Assembly: GCA_018141845.1 (NCBI GenBank)
Contig: CP073340.1
Span: 1,637,001-1,701,000 of the forward strand
Direction: 5' to 3'
Length of the DNA stretch: 64,000 nt
From: Lachnospiraceae bacterium oral taxon 096
GTDB lineage: Bacteria > Bacillota > Clostridia > Lachnospirales > Lachnospiraceae
The notes under the pieces were generated by a model, which worked only from the letters and a program-made list of their open reading frames with translations, was not told the origin of the DNA and did not search any database. Position numbers and translations under genes: made by a program. Every line of letters begins with the position of its first letter. Position 1 is the stretch's first letter. Positions 1 to 9,035 of this stretch are shown one piece after another.

Positions 1-861
1 CCTGCCTCTGTTGCAGGTGTTCCGGAGATAGTTATGGTCACTCCTCCGGGAAAAGATGGTAAGGTCAATCCAGTGACGCTGACTGCAGCAAAGATGGCAG
101 GAGCAACAAAAATTTATAAAGTGGGGGGCGCACAAGCAATTGCCGCACTTGCATTTGGAACTGCGACGGTGCCTAAAGTCGACAAAATCGTAGGACCAGG
201 AAATATTTTTGTTGCGCTTGCCAAAAAATGTGTCTATGGATATGTGAGCATCGATAGCATCGCAGGACCAAGCGAGATATTGGTGATTGCCGATGAGACA
301 GCAAACCCACGCCACATTGCAGCGGATTTGTTGTCCCAGGCAGAACATGACGAATTAGCATCGGCAATTTTGATTACTACAAGTAAAAAACTTGCCGATG
401 AGGTGAATCAATATATTGAAAAGATGGTTCCTAATCTTTCAAGAAGGGCCATCTTAGAAAAGTCACTTGAAAATTATGGATATATTTTATTGGCAGAATC
501 ATTAGATGAGGCGATTGATGTGGCAAATGAAATCGCCAGTGAGCATTTGGAGATTGTCACAGCAAATCCATTTGAGGTGATGACAAAGATTAAGAATGCA
601 GGGGCCATTTTCTTGGGCTCTTATAGTTCAGAGCCACTGGGCGATTATTTTGCGGGACCAAATCATGTCCTTCCGACCAATGGAACGGCAAAGTTTTTCT
701 CTCCTCTTAGTGTTGATGACTATGTTAAAAAATCAAGTATTATCTATTACTCTAAGGAAGCACTTGAGGCGGTACACGAGGATATTGAAAAATTTGCCAA
801 GGCCGAGGGACTTACTGCACATGCAAACTCCATTCATGTGCGCTTTGATGGGGAAGAGTAA
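1..861 (+). CDS. hisD: Histidinol dehydrogenase, C-terminal part
   Basis: This is the 3' part of hisD; the frame is open from base 1, so the start lies upstream of the window. HisD is a zinc enzyme that oxidises L-histidinol to L-histidine in two NAD-dependent steps, the last steps of histidine synthesis. Seen here: the LSQAEHDE segment, which carries the zinc-binding Gln and His, the catalytic ASEHLEI Glu-His pair, and the C-terminal AHANSIHVR block with the last zinc-ligand His. The gene ends one base before hisB begins, so translation is probably coupled. It is the first of four his genes in a row here. About 286 residues are present, roughly two thirds of a usual HisD. Identification is secure. 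Confidence 0.97.
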   Translation, partial: PASVAGVPEIVMVTPPGKDGKVNPVTLTAAKMAGATKIYKVGGAQAIAALAFGTATVPKVDKIVGPGNIFVALAKKCVYGYVSIDSIAGPSEILVIADETANPRHIAADLLSQAEHDELASAILITTSKKLADEVNQYIEKMVPNLSRRAILEKSLENYGYILLAESLDEAIDVANEIASEHLEIVTANPFEVMTKIKNAGAIFLGSYSSEPLGDYFAGPNHVLPTNGTAKFFSPLSVDDYVKKSSIIYYSKEALEAVHEDIEKFAKAEGLTAHANSIHVRFDGEE

Positions 862-862
862 G

Positions 863-1447
863 ATGAGAATAGCCAGTGTAGAGAGAAACACAAGGGAAAC
901 AAAGATTTCTTTGGAGATAAATTTGGATGGCTGTGGAGAGAATCAGATTTGTACAGGCATTGGTTTTTTTGACCATATGCTCACAGCACTTTCTCGCCAC
1001 AGCTTTATTGATATGAAATTAAAGGTCGATGGGGATTTGGAAGTGGACACTCATCACACCATAGAGGATACCGGCATTGTGATTGGCGAGGCCATTCGAA
1101 AGGCACTGGGAGATAAAATGGGCATTAGACGCTATGGAAGTTGTATTTTGCCAATGGATGAGGCACTCGTCCTTTGTGCCGTCGATTTGTCTGACCGCCC
1201 GTATTTGCAATATGACTTGCAGCTTGACCGAGAATTTGTTGGAAATTTAGAGACCGAGATGGTGAGAGAATTTTTCTATGCCCTCTCCTACTCGGCAAGA
1301 ATGAACTTACATATTAAGGAATTTTCAGGAGTCAATAATCATCACAAGATTGAGGCTGCATTTAAGGCATTGGCCAGAGCACTCAAGGAAGCCGTGTCCA
1401 TTGATGAAAGCATTCAGGGTGTACTTTCAACGAAAGGAATATTGTAA
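863..1447 (+). CDS. hisB: Imidazoleglycerol-phosphate dehydratase
   Basis: HisB removes water from imidazoleglycerol phosphate to give imidazoleacetol phosphate, the sixth step of histidine synthesis. The 194 residues match the length of monofunctional HisB, so there is no fused histidinol-phosphatase domain. Typical motifs are FFDHML near residue 35, DTHHTIED near residue 60 and the second metal site NNHHKIEAAFKALARAL near the C-terminus. I chose the ATG at 863, giving MRIASVERNTRETKI, because it starts just after hisD stops and fits the family N-terminus; a longer open frame starting at 596 lies inside hisD. The gene ends two bases before hisA. Confidence 0.97.
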   Translation: MRIASVERNTRETKISLEINLDGCGENQICTGIGFFDHMLTALSRHSFIDMKLKVDGDLEVDTHHTIEDTGIVIGEAIRKALGDKMGIRRYGSCILPMDEALVLCAVDLSDRPYLQYDLQLDREFVGNLETEMVREFFYALSYSARMNLHIKEFSGVNNHHKIEAAFKALARALKEAVSIDESIQGVLSTKGIL

Positions 1448-1448
1448 T

Positions 1449-2165
1449 ATGCAGTTATATCCAGCGATAGATTTAAAAGGCGGAGCCTGTGTCCGCTTGA
1501 CACAGGGAATGTTTGACAATGTAAAGAAGTACTCGGATACACCACAAGAAATGGCAAAACTTTGGGCAGAACAGGGGGCAAGCTTTCTTCATCTTGTCGA
1601 TTTAGATGGTGCTGTGGCGGGAGAGAGCGTCAATGCCCCTGCACTCAAGGCAATTCGAGATAGCATTCATATTCCTATTCAAGTCGGCGGAGGAATTCGC
1701 AGTGTCGAGACAGTGAAGAATATGCTGAATATGGGGATTGATCGGTGTATTATTGGTACAAAGGCAGTAAAAGAGCCAGAGTTTATTAAGGAATTAATCC
1801 AAAAATTTGGTGCAGAGGCCATTGTTGTTGGAATTGATGCCAAAAAGGGAATGGTTGCTGTGGAAGGTTGGGGAGAAGTCTCCAATGTCTTAGCCAAGGA
1901 CCTTGCAATGGAGATGGTCAGGATGGGTGTAAAACATATTGTATATACCGATATTTTGAGAGATGGAATGCTCTCAGGTCCAAATGTAGAGTACACAAAA
2001 CTTTTGACAGACCAGACAGGGATTGAAATCATTGCCTCTGGTGGAATGAGCAGTATGGATGATTTAGAGAATCTGCACAATGCAGGTGTCAAGGGAGCCA
2101 TTATTGGAAAGGCACTCTATGAAAAAAAGATTGATTTGGCAGAGGCAATTAAAAAGTATGAATAA
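1449..2165 (+). CDS. hisA: ProFAR isomerase (phosphoribosylformimino-AICAR-P isomerase)
   Basis: HisA is a TIM-barrel isomerase that opens the aminoaldose ring of ProFAR to the ketose PRFAR, which is the substrate of the HisH/HisF synthase. The 238 residues start [17 protein letters not shown], with the catalytic Asp in AIDLKGG, then the phosphate-binding QVGGGIR in the first half and ASGGMSS in the second. The start at 1449 is two bases after hisB stops. The 3' end overlaps hisI by eight bases. Its partner genes hisH and hisF are not here but at 45660-47040, which is unusual because hisH and hisF often flank hisA. Confidence 0.97.
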   Translation: MQLYPAIDLKGGACVRLTQGMFDNVKKYSDTPQEMAKLWAEQGASFLHLVDLDGAVAGESVNAPALKAIRDSIHIPIQVGGGIRSVETVKNMLNMGIDRCIIGTKAVKEPEFIKELIQKFGAEAIVVGIDAKKGMVAVEGWGEVSNVLAKDLAMEMVRMGVKHIVYTDILRDGMLSGPNVEYTKLLTDQTGIEIIASGGMSSMDDLENLHNAGVKGAIIGKALYEKKIDLAEAIKKYE

Positions 2166-2502
2166 GAGTGAACAAAAGAAATATCGGTGGGCGGAGCTAA
2201 AAAAGCTCTCGGATGGGTTGCTCCCTGTAGTTGTTCAAGATAATGAGAGCAATCAAGTGTTGATGGTGGCCTATATGAATGAGGAGGCGTGGAATAAAAC
2301 CTTGGAGACAGGGACGATGACCTATTACTCCCGTTCGAGGAAGGAGCTTTGGATTAAGGGAGCGACTTCGGGGCACTATCAATATGTCAAGTCACTTTAC
2401 TTAGATTGTGACTATGATACATTGCTTGCAAAAGTTGAGCAAGTGGGGGCGGCCTGCCATACAGGTAGCAGGAGCTGTTTTTTCCATCAAGTTGAGAAGT
2501 AG
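2158..2502 (+). CDS. hisI: Phosphoribosyl-AMP cyclohydrolase
   Basis: HisI opens the adenine ring of phosphoribosyl-AMP with a zinc-activated water, the third step of histidine synthesis. In 114 residues one sees [33 protein letters not shown], the DCDYDTLL metal segment and the final [10 protein letters not shown] cysteine motif. No HisE pyrophosphatase domain follows, so this is the stand-alone cyclohydrolase; hisE must be encoded elsewhere. The ATG at 2158 lies inside the end of hisA, so translation is coupled. A hairpin at 2511 closes the operon. Confidence 0.96.
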   Translation: MNKSEQKKYRWAELKKLSDGLLPVVVQDNESNQVLMVAYMNEEAWNKTLETGTMTYYSRSRKELWIKGATSGHYQYVKSLYLDCDYDTLLAKVEQVGAACHTGSRSCFFHQVEK

Positions 2503-2510
2503 TAAGTACA

Positions 2511-2538
2511 GGGGGATACCAAAGAGTATCCTCCTTTT
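2511..2538 (+). terminator. Terminator after hisI
   Basis: Nine-base arms 2511-2519 and 2526-2534 pair with one mismatch around a six-base loop and are followed by TTTT. It sits just after the hisI stop and before the promoter of the next gene, so it probably ends the his operon. The U tract is short. Confidence 0.6.
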
Positions 2539-2541
2539 GCT

Positions 2542-2569
2542 TTGCCAAGGCACAAACCTATGCTATAAT
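2542..2569 (+). promoter_or_regulatory. Promoter for the radical-SAM/DUF2344/rng genes
   Basis: TTGCCA (2542-2547) and a perfect TATAAT (2564-2569) are 16 bases apart and lie 36 bases upstream of the 2605 start. This gives the downstream block its own promoter after the his terminator. Confidence 0.7.
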
Positions 2570-2604
2570 GAAAACCAGTATGCCCAAAGGAAAGGATTTT
2601 ATTT

Positions 2605-4464
2605 ATGAAAAAATTAGCATTGTCAGATGATATTTTGCTCAAAGTGGATAAGCCCGCACGCTATATCGGAGGCGAACTCAATTCTAGGGAAAAGGATATA
2701 AAGGATATTGATATTCGCTTTGTGATGTGCTTTCCAGATGTATATGAAATTGGGATGAGCCACATTGGAATGCAAATTCTCTATGACTATCTCAATCGCA
2801 GAGACGATGTCTATTGCGAGAGGCTCTTCTCACCTTGGATTGACTTAGACAAAATCATGAGAGAGGAAAAAATTCCTCTCTTTTCACTTGAGTCTCAACT
2901 GCCGGTAAAAAGTACAGACTTTTTGGGAATTACCCTGCAATATGAAATGTGTTATACCAATATCTTGCAGATTTTAGAGCTCTCTGGTATTCCATTTCAT
3001 TCAGAGGATCGCACAGAGAACGATCCCATTGTGATTGGTGGTGGACCATGTGCGTTTAATCCAGAGCCATTGGCAGATTTTTTTGATATGTTTTATATTG
3101 GAGAGGGCGAAGTGGTTTACTATGATTTGCTTGACTTATATAAGGAGTATAAAAAAGAAAAGAAATCAAGGAAGGAATTTCTTCGTGCAGCGAGTAAGAT
3201 TCCTGGCATCTATGTGCCATCTCTGTATGAGGTAGAGTACAATGAAGATCATACATTAAAGAGCTTTACACCACTTTTTGATGATGTTCCTGCGGTTGTA
3301 GAAAGACAGGTTGTTCGGGAAATGGACACAGTGACATTTTTGAGCAGTCCTGTAGTTCCCTTTATTAAGGTGACACAGGATCGAGTGGTGTTAGAGATTA
3401 TGCGTGGTTGTATCAGAGGATGCCGATTCTGTCAGGCGGGGGTGATTTATCGTCCGACAAGAGAGCACTCCGTAGAATATTTAAAAAATTATGCCAAGGT
3501 GATGCTTGATATTACTGGAGCAGAGGAGATTTCATTGAGTTCTCTCTCGTCAAGTGATTATCGTGGATTAAAGGAGTTGCTTGACTTTTTGATTGAATAC
3601 ACCAGTGAGCGTGGAATTAACATTTCCCTGCCATCGCTTCGAATTGATGCATTTTCACTCGATGTAATGAAAAAGGTACAGGATGTCAAGAAGAGTTCCT
3701 TGACCTTTGCAGCTGAGGCGGGCACACAGAGGCTGCGTGATGTCATTAATAAGGGAATAACGGAAGAAAACATTATCAATGGCTCTAGGGAGGCCTTTCA
3801 GGGTGGTTGGAATAAGGTAAAACTCTACTTTATGCTTGGGCTTCCAACGGAAACAGATGACGATATTCGAGGAATTGGCGAACTTTGTGAAAAGGTAGCT
3901 GAGGAATATTATCGCATTCCAAAGTCAGAAAGAATTGGAAAGGTACAAATTACAGCAAGTTCCTCCTTCTTTGTGCCAAAGCCATTTACACCATTTCAAT
4001 GGGCGGCGATGCTTCCCGAAGAGGAGTATCTGCGCCGTGCGTATTTGACCAAAGATCATATTCGTGCACAATTAAATCAAAAGAGCATTCGCTATCAGTA
4101 TCACGATGCTGATGTGACCATTTTAGAGGGAGTATTTGCGAGAGGAGATCGAAGAGTTTGTAAGGTCATTGAAACAGCCTATGCTTCTGGGGCCTTATAT
4201 GATGCTTGGTCAGATCAATTTAAAAAAGATGTGTGGATGAATGCTTTTGAAAGCTGTGGTATTGACTATACTTTCTATATCTTGAGAGAGAGAAAAATGG
4301 ATGAATTATTCCCTTGGGATTTTATTGATTGCGGTGTGACCAAGGAGTTTTTAAAGAGAGAGTGGAAGATTGCCCATCAAGATAAGATTTCTCCAAATTG
4401 CAGGGAGGCCTGTCTTGGATGTGGTGCGAAAAAATTTGGTGGAGGTGTTTGCTTTGAAAATTAG
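2605..4464 (+). CDS. B12-binding/radical SAM protein, TIGR03960-type
   Basis: A 619-residue protein with an N-terminal B12-binding-like domain (KDIDIRFVMCFPDVYEIGMSH) and a radical SAM core whose 4Fe-4S cluster motif is GCIRGCRFCQAG, near residue 275. Cysteines also occur at the C-terminus (CREACLGCGAKKFGGGVC), possibly a metal or cluster site. The family is known and nearly always lies next to a DUF2344 protein, as here, and close to rng and rplU; its reaction is not established. The C-terminus overlaps the DUF2344 start by 11 bases. AAGGAAAGG precedes the ATG. I am sure of the family but not the substrate; tRNA or ribosome modification is only a guess from context. Confidence 0.9.
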   Translation: MKKLALSDDILLKVDKPARYIGGELNSREKDIKDIDIRFVMCFPDVYEIGMSHIGMQILYDYLNRRDDVYCERLFSPWIDLDKIMREEKIPLFSLESQLPVKSTDFLGITLQYEMCYTNILQILELSGIPFHSEDRTENDPIVIGGGPCAFNPEPLADFFDMFYIGEGEVVYYDLLDLYKEYKKEKKSRKEFLRAASKIPGIYVPSLYEVEYNEDHTLKSFTPLFDDVPAVVERQVVREMDTVTFLSSPVVPFIKVTQDRVVLEIMRGCIRGCRFCQAGVIYRPTREHSVEYLKNYAKVMLDITGAEEISLSSLSSSDYRGLKELLDFLIEYTSERGINISLPSLRIDAFSLDVMKKVQDVKKSSLTFAAEAGTQRLRDVINKGITEENIINGSREAFQGGWNKVKLYFMLGLPTETDDDIRGIGELCEKVAEEYYRIPKSERIGKVQITASSSFFVPKPFTPFQWAAMLPEEEYLRRAYLTKDHIRAQLNQKSIRYQYHDADVTILEGVFARGDRRVCKVIETAYASGALYDAWSDQFKKDVWMNAFESCGIDYTFYILRERKMDELFPWDFIDCGVTKEFLKREWKIAHQDKISPNCREACLGCGAKKFGGGVCFEN

Positions 4465-5134
4465 AGTAAAATTTGAAAAGACCGGAGTAGTTCGCTTTAT
4501 TGGACATCTCGACATTATGCGCTATTTTCAAAAGGCAATGCGAAGATGTGCAATGCCCATCAAATATAGTGAAGGATTTTCACCTCATCAGATTATGAGT
4601 TTTGGAGCACCACTAAGTCTTGGCATGGAGAGCATTGGCGAATACATGGACATTGAGGTGGATGAAGAAAAAATGCAGGGCATTCACTCACAGGAGGCCA
4701 TCGATAAGTTAAATTCGGTGATGTGCCCGGGCATTTATGTGCGTAGTTTTAGAAGATTAAAAGAGGGAACGAAAAATGCGATGTCGAGTATGACCGAAGC
4801 AAAATATCGCATTGAATTTTTGGATGTTGATGGGGACGAGTTAAAAAAAGCGGTAGACACACTGCTCGATCAAAAAGAAATTATATTGGAAAAGGTGAGA
4901 AAGGAAAAAGTCAAGATGATTGACATTCGACCACTCATCTATCACCTTGAAGTGATGGAGCAACCGTTGACCTTGGAGATGGATATTTCACATGGAAGCG
5001 TGGACAATTTAAAACCAGAGCTCGTTTTACAGGCGTTGGGAGAGAAGTTTAAAAATGCCAAAAGACGCATCATTCGTGTCGATATGTATGCACAGAACCA
5101 TCAAAGTCTCAATGATTTTGGAGAGGATATTTAA
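4454..5134 (+). CDS. DUF2344 protein (TIGR03936-type partner of the radical SAM protein)
   Basis: About 226 residues starting LKIRVKFEKTGVVRFIGHLDIMRYF, which is typical of the DUF2344 family; in some bacteria this domain is fused to the radical SAM protein encoded just upstream. No catalytic motif is recognised. I chose the TTG at 4454 because GGAGGTG (4441-4447) sits six bases before it and homologues start at this point; an upstream ATG at 4370 would add 28 residues buried in the previous gene. The overlap with the preceding gene suggests tightly linked production of the pair. Function unknown. Confidence 0.85.
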   Translation: MKIRVKFEKTGVVRFIGHLDIMRYFQKAMRRCAMPIKYSEGFSPHQIMSFGAPLSLGMESIGEYMDIEVDEEKMQGIHSQEAIDKLNSVMCPGIYVRSFRRLKEGTKNAMSSMTEAKYRIEFLDVDGDELKKAVDTLLDQKEIILEKVRKEKVKMIDIRPLIYHLEVMEQPLTLEMDISHGSVDNLKPELVLQALGEKFKNAKRRIIRVDMYAQNHQSLNDFGEDI

Positions 5135-6316
5135 GTGAACCGTTATTTAATTACAGAGTATGAGAAAAAAATGGTCTCAGTGTACTATGAAAAAGATGTG
5201 GCAATGGACATTGAAGTGCACGCCCACACGACGCTCAATGCCATTTGTATTGCAAAGGTAAAAAATATTGTGGAGAATATTGCAGCGGCTTTTGTGGAGG
5301 TGGAAATTTGTGGTGAGCGAGAGCTTTGCTACTATAATCTCAAAGAAAACAAGGTTCATCTCTACACAGATGAGAGAGAGCATCAAAAGTTGAAAGAGGG
5401 CGATGAAATTATTGTCCAGATATCAAAGGAGGCCGTAAAGACAAAGGCTCCCATGGCCAGTGCCCATATCTGCATGACGGGGTGGTATTGCGTGGTCAGT
5501 TTAGGACATGGAGAGATTCGTTTTTCTTCAAAGATTCGGGATCAGGAATGGAAAAATCAGATTCGAGAGGAAATTTCTCATTTTCCACTGGAAGAAATTC
5601 AAATTCTTTGTAGAACGAATGCCTATCAAATTTCGGCTGAAAAGATTTATGCAGAGGCAAAAAAATTGGGAGACAAGTTACTGAACCTTCTTCGTGATGC
5701 AAAGTATAAGAGTGCACCAACTCTTTTACAGGCTCCAACACCTGGGTATATGACTTCGATGCAAAAGTTAAAGGAAGAGGACATTGAGATTGTGACAGAT
5801 CTTCCCAAGGTCTACCAAGAAATAAAAGAATATCTTCTTGAGCAAAAAAGTCCAATGGTAGAGGGATTAAAATTATATGAAGATGAGATGATTTCGCTCT
5901 GTGCACTCTATGGCCTAAAGAGTTTATTTGCTGAGGCATTGTCAAAAAAAGTTTGGTTAAAGTCGGGAGGATATCTGGTGATTGAGCCGACAGAGGCCTT
6001 GACGGTGATTGATGTCAATACAGGAAAGACTGATGTCAAGATGTCAAAGGAAGAGACAATTCAAAGAACCAATAGGGAAGCAGCCTTGATGGCAGCTAGA
6101 CAGCTGAGATTAAGAAATATTTCAGGCATTATTTTGATTGATTTTATTGATATGACCGACAGTCAGCATCGAAGGGAAATCTTTGAACTTTTGTCTAGAG
6201 AGCTAAAAAAGGATAGGGTAAAAGCGGTGGCTGTTGATTTTACCTCTCTTCATCTTGCAGAAATGACCAGACAGAAGCTTCGTCCTACTCTTTTTGAGCA
6301 GTGGAGAGATGCATAG
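5135..6316 (+). CDS. rng: Ribonuclease G/E family protein, short form
   Basis: A 393-residue member of the RNase E/G endoribonucleases, which process rRNA and degrade mRNA. An S1-like RNA-binding segment is at about residues 30-110. The catalytic magnesium aspartates are visible as VIDVNTG (D293) and LIDFIDM (D336). The protein stops at RPTLFEQWRDA, just where longer members continue with the CPxCxG zinc-link and a dimerising small domain, so it lacks the zinc link. The stop is clean and no such motif is seen downstream in another frame. The start is GTG at 5135, directly after the previous stop, with GGAGAGG upstream. The short form may be normal in this lineage. Confidence 0.88.
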   Translation: MNRYLITEYEKKMVSVYYEKDVAMDIEVHAHTTLNAICIAKVKNIVENIAAAFVEVEICGERELCYYNLKENKVHLYTDEREHQKLKEGDEIIVQISKEAVKTKAPMASAHICMTGWYCVVSLGHGEIRFSSKIRDQEWKNQIREEISHFPLEEIQILCRTNAYQISAEKIYAEAKKLGDKLLNLLRDAKYKSAPTLLQAPTPGYMTSMQKLKEEDIEIVTDLPKVYQEIKEYLLEQKSPMVEGLKLYEDEMISLCALYGLKSLFAEALSKKVWLKSGGYLVIEPTEALTVIDVNTGKTDVKMSKEETIQRTNREAALMAARQLRLRNISGIILIDFIDMTDSQHRREIFELLSRELKKDRVKAVAVDFTSLHLAEMTRQKLRPTLFEQWRDA

Positions 6317-6324
6317 AAAACTGC

Positions 6325-6353
6325 TTGACATTTACGGGGAAAGATGCTATCAT
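6325..6353 (+). promoter_or_regulatory. Strong promoter for rplU-prp-rpmA
   Basis: TTGACA (6325-6330), a 17-base spacer and TATCAT (6348-6353) with a TG extension. It is placed for the L21/L27 operon. Confidence 0.85.
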
Positions 6354-6359
6354 TTCAAA

Positions 6360-6435
6360 GTATGCCGCTCAATGAGGTTATAAGTTTCTTAGGAACACCG
6401 TATTTGGCGAGTAATGATTATAAGGAGGTACCAAA
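6360..6435 (+). promoter_or_regulatory. Possible L21 leader RNA
   Basis: About 75 untranslated bases lie between the predicted transcription start and rplU, ending in AAGGAGG. Firmicutes often have a structured L21 leader (Rfam L21_leader) at this place. I infer it from position only; I did not match a covariance model. Confidence 0.45.
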
Positions 6436-6744
6436 ATGTACGCTATTATTGCAACAGGCGGAAAGCAGTATAAGGTATCAGAGGGCGATATCATTAGAGT
6501 TGAAAAGCTCGGCGCTGCAGATGGATCAGAGTACACATTTGATCAAGTTCTTGCAGTTGGTGGTAACGATTTTAAGGTTGGCGCACCTACAGTAGCTGGA
6601 GCATCTGTAACTGCTAAGGTTTTAGGTGATGGTAAGGCAAAGAAGGTTATTGTATATAAGTACAAGGCAAAGACCGGTTATCACAAGAAGAATGGTCACA
6701 GACAGCAGTACACATTAGTTAAGATTGAGAAAATCAACGCTTAA
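6436..6744 (+). CDS. rplU: 50S ribosomal protein L21
   Basis: A 102-residue L21 starting [14 protein letters not shown] and ending [22 protein letters not shown], both family signatures. It binds 23S rRNA in the large subunit. AAGGAGG is placed well before the ATG. It is the first gene of a tight operon with prp and rpmA, the standard Firmicutes order. Codon choice fits a strongly expressed gene. Confidence 0.98.
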   Translation: MYAIIATGGKQYKVSEGDIIRVEKLGAADGSEYTFDQVLAVGGNDFKVGAPTVAGASVTAKVLGDGKAKKVIVYKYKAKTGYHKKNGHRQQYTLVKIEKINA

Positions 6745-6747
6745 TTT

Positions 6748-7071
6748 ATGATTCAGGTCACTGTTTGGACAGAAAATGACAAATATGTGGGATTAGACAT
6801 TCATGGACATGCGGGCTATGACGAGTATGGCTATGACATTGTTTGTTCTGCAGTATCTGTACTGAGCATCAATTTGGCAAATTCCATTGAAGCTTTTACA
6901 GAGAATTTATTTACCTGCGAGATGGAGGAGGGCGATTATCATTTTCGTCTCATAGAAGAAGTAGGTGAAGATGCTAGATTGCTGTTAAAGAGCTGTGTAC
7001 TTGGTTTACAGAGCATTGAACAGGAATATGGCAGTGAATATATTAAAATTAGTATGCAGGAGGTGAAATAA
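6748..7071 (+). CDS. prp: Ribosomal-processing cysteine protease Prp
   Basis: A 107-residue Prp (YsxB) protease. It removes the N-terminal extension of ribosomal protein L27. The catalytic dyad is seen as [19 protein letters not shown], with H21 and C33. The gene lies between rplU and rpmA, as usual in Firmicutes, three bases after rplU and one base before rpmA. The L27 encoded next has the matching cleavage sequence, so enzyme and substrate are both present. Confidence 0.95.
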   Translation: MIQVTVWTENDKYVGLDIHGHAGYDEYGYDIVCSAVSVLSINLANSIEAFTENLFTCEMEEGDYHFRLIEEVGEDARLLLKSCVLGLQSIEQEYGSEYIKISMQEVK

Positions 7072-7072
7072 C

Positions 7073-7357
7073 ATGTTAAAGATGAACCTTCAATTATTTG
7101 CTCATAAAAAGGGAGTTGGTTCTACAAAGAACGGCCGTGATTCTGAGTCCAAGAGACTTGGTGCAAAGAGAGCAGATGGACAGTTTGTATTGGCAGGAAA
7201 TATTCTTTATAGACAGCGTGGTACAAAGATTCATCCAGGTCTCAATGTAGGTCGTGGTGGTGATGATACATTATTTGCAACAGCAGATGGTATCGTTCGT
7301 TTCGAGAGAAAGGACAGATTCAGAAAGCAGGTTTCTGTCATCCCTAGAGAAAATTAA
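7073..7357 (+). CDS. rpmA: 50S ribosomal protein L27 (with Prp-cleaved N-terminus)
   Basis: A 94-residue L27, which reaches the peptidyl-transferase centre with its N-terminal tail. The protein begins [21 protein letters not shown]: the MNLQLFA stretch is the extension that Prp removes in Firmicutes before the mature A-HKKG end. The body [14 protein letters not shown] and [15 protein letters not shown] is typical. GGAGGTG lies before the ATG. A hairpin follows at 7370. Confidence 0.98.
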   Translation: MLKMNLQLFAHKKGVGSTKNGRDSESKRLGAKRADGQFVLAGNILYRQRGTKIHPGLNVGRGGDDTLFATADGIVRFERKDRFRKQVSVIPREN

Positions 7358-7369
7358 TAAGTGTTTTGA

Positions 7370-7402
7370 GGGCTTCATACGAATGTATGGAGCCCTTGTT
7401 GT
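7370..7402 (+). terminator. Terminator or partial terminator after rpmA
   Basis: Eleven-base arms 7370-7380 and 7385-7395 with one wobble pair and a four-base loop, followed by a weak U tract (ttgttgt). It may reduce rather than stop transcription into obgE, for which I see no good separate promoter. Confidence 0.6.
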
Positions 7403-7444
7403 ATCTCAATTCAATTGTAAATTTTTAGAAAGGCTGGTGCTTCA

Positions 7445-8719
7445 ATGTTTGCCGATAGCGCAAAAATATTTATAAAATCGGGAAAGGGTGGCGATGGTCA
7501 TGTCAGTTTCCGAAGAGAATTGTTCGTCGCTGCGGGCGGTCCCGATGGCGGAGATGGAGGAAGAGGTGGAAATGTCATCTTTGAAGTGGATGATGGCTTA
7601 AACACATTGACTGATTTTCGACAGGTAAGAAAGTATGTAGCTGGCGACGGAGAGCCAGGGGGCAAACGCCGTTGTCATGGGGCAGATGCAAAAGACTTAA
7701 TTGTCAAAGTTCCAGAGGGAACAGTAATTAAGGACTTTGAGACAGGAAAAGTCATTGCCGATATGTCAGGGGAAAATAGAAGAGAAGTCATTCTTCGCGG
7801 TGGAAAAGGTGGACTTGGCAATATGAATTTTGCAACGGCAACAATGCAAGTGCCAAAATTTGCAAAGCCAGGTCAGCCGGGGAAGGAATTGTTTGTGCAA
7901 TTGGAGTTAAAAGTCCTGGCTGATGTTGGACTGGTGGGCTATCCAAATGTAGGAAAATCGACTCTCCTCTCTCGTGTGAGCAATGCAAAGCCAAAGATTG
8001 CAAATTATCACTTTACCACTCTTGACCCTCATCTTGGTGTTGTTGACCTTCCCGGCGGTGGATTTGTGATGGCGGATATTCCAGGACTCATTGAGGGAGC
8101 GGCCGATGGTGTGGGATTGGGTCATCATTTCCTTCGTCATATTGAAAGAACAAAGGTCTTAGTTCATGTTGTGGATGCAGCTTCTACAGAAGGAAGAGAT
8201 CCTGTGGAGGACATTAAGACCATTATGAAGGAGTTAGATTCCTATGGCCAGGGATTGATGGAAAGACCACAGCTCATTGCCGCCAATAAGGTCGATTGCA
8301 TCACTCCTGATATGGATGATCCATTGAAAAGAATTGAAGAGGCGTTCCCCGACTTAAAAGTCTATCCAATTTCTGGAGTTACAGGAAAGGGAATTAAGGA
8401 ACTACTCTTTGCCATCAATGAAGTTTTAAAGACCGTGGATCGATCACCAAAGATCTTTGAAAAGGAAATGGAAATTGAATACACCCAAGATCAAAATTTG
8501 CCATTTACTGTGGAAATAGATGAAGATGGCGTGTATATTGTTGAGGGACCAAGGATTGAAAAAATGCTCGGCTATACAAATTTGGATTCTGAAAAGGGAT
8601 TTGATTTCTTCCAGAAGTTTTTAAAGACATCGGGAGTGTTGGAGCGACTGGAAGAGGCAGGAATTTCTGAGGGAGATACTGTGCGTATGTATGGACATGA
8701 GTTTGATTATTATAAATAG
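7445..8719 (+). CDS. obgE: GTPase ObgE/CgtA
   Basis: A 424-residue Obg GTPase involved in 50S assembly, stringent response and cell-cycle control. The N-terminal glycine-rich Obg fold starts MFADSAKIFIKSGKGGDGHVSFRRE. The G domain has GYPNVGKST (G1), DIPGLIEGAADGVGLGHHFLRH (G3) and NKVD (G4). The C-terminal OCT domain (about residues 340-424) is the form found in Gram-positives. It leads a run yhbY-nadD-yqeK-rsfS with gaps of a few bases, so they are probably one transcript. Confidence 0.97.
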   Translation: MFADSAKIFIKSGKGGDGHVSFRRELFVAAGGPDGGDGGRGGNVIFEVDDGLNTLTDFRQVRKYVAGDGEPGGKRRCHGADAKDLIVKVPEGTVIKDFETGKVIADMSGENRREVILRGGKGGLGNMNFATATMQVPKFAKPGQPGKELFVQLELKVLADVGLVGYPNVGKSTLLSRVSNAKPKIANYHFTTLDPHLGVVDLPGGGFVMADIPGLIEGAADGVGLGHHFLRHIERTKVLVHVVDAASTEGRDPVEDIKTIMKELDSYGQGLMERPQLIAANKVDCITPDMDDPLKRIEEAFPDLKVYPISGVTGKGIKELLFAINEVLKTVDRSPKIFEKEMEIEYTQDQNLPFTVEIDEDGVYIVEGPRIEKMLGYTNLDSEKGFDFFQKFLKTSGVLERLEEAGISEGDTVRMYGHEFDYYK

Positions 8720-8726
8720 GAGTAGT

Positions 8727-9023
8727 ATGACAAGTAAGCAAAGATCATATTTAAAAGGAATTGCAATGACAATAGAGCCAATTATGCAGATTGGTAAGTC
8801 ATCTTTGACAGATGAAATTGTTGTTGCAGTGGAAGAAGCCTTGGAGGCAAGGGAGCTAATAAAAATTAGCGTGTTAAAAAACTGTACAGATGATCCAAAG
8901 GAGATTGCTAGGGCATTGGCAGAGCACACAAGAAGTGAAGTGGTTCAGGTCATTGGAAAAAAGATCGTCTTGTACAAGCAGGCAGATGAACCGGAAAAGA
9001 GAAAATTGGTATTGCCAAAATAA
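8727..9023 (+). CDS. yhbY: YhbY-like CRM-domain RNA-binding protein
   Basis: A 98-residue protein made of one CRM (KH-like) RNA-binding domain, tied to 50S maturation. It starts MTSKQRSYLKGIAMTIEPIMQIGKSSLTDE; the IGK segment corresponds to the RNA-binding loop. The ATG at 8727 has AGGAG just upstream; an earlier in-frame ATG lies within obgE. The stop abuts the nadD region. The Obg neighbour supports a ribosome-assembly role. Confidence 0.93.
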   Translation: MTSKQRSYLKGIAMTIEPIMQIGKSSLTDEIVVAVEEALEARELIKISVLKNCTDDPKEIARALAEHTRSEVVQVIGKKIVLYKQADEPEKRKLVLPK

Positions 9024-9035
9024 GTGAGGAAAATC

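Noticed and set aside
596..862. N-terminal extension of hisB inside hisD
   Set aside because: The frame is open back to 596, but there is no ribosome site and the hisB family start is at 863.
1679..2101. 140-codon minus-strand frame in hisA
   Set aside because: Shadow of hisA in another frame; no ribosome site or family match.
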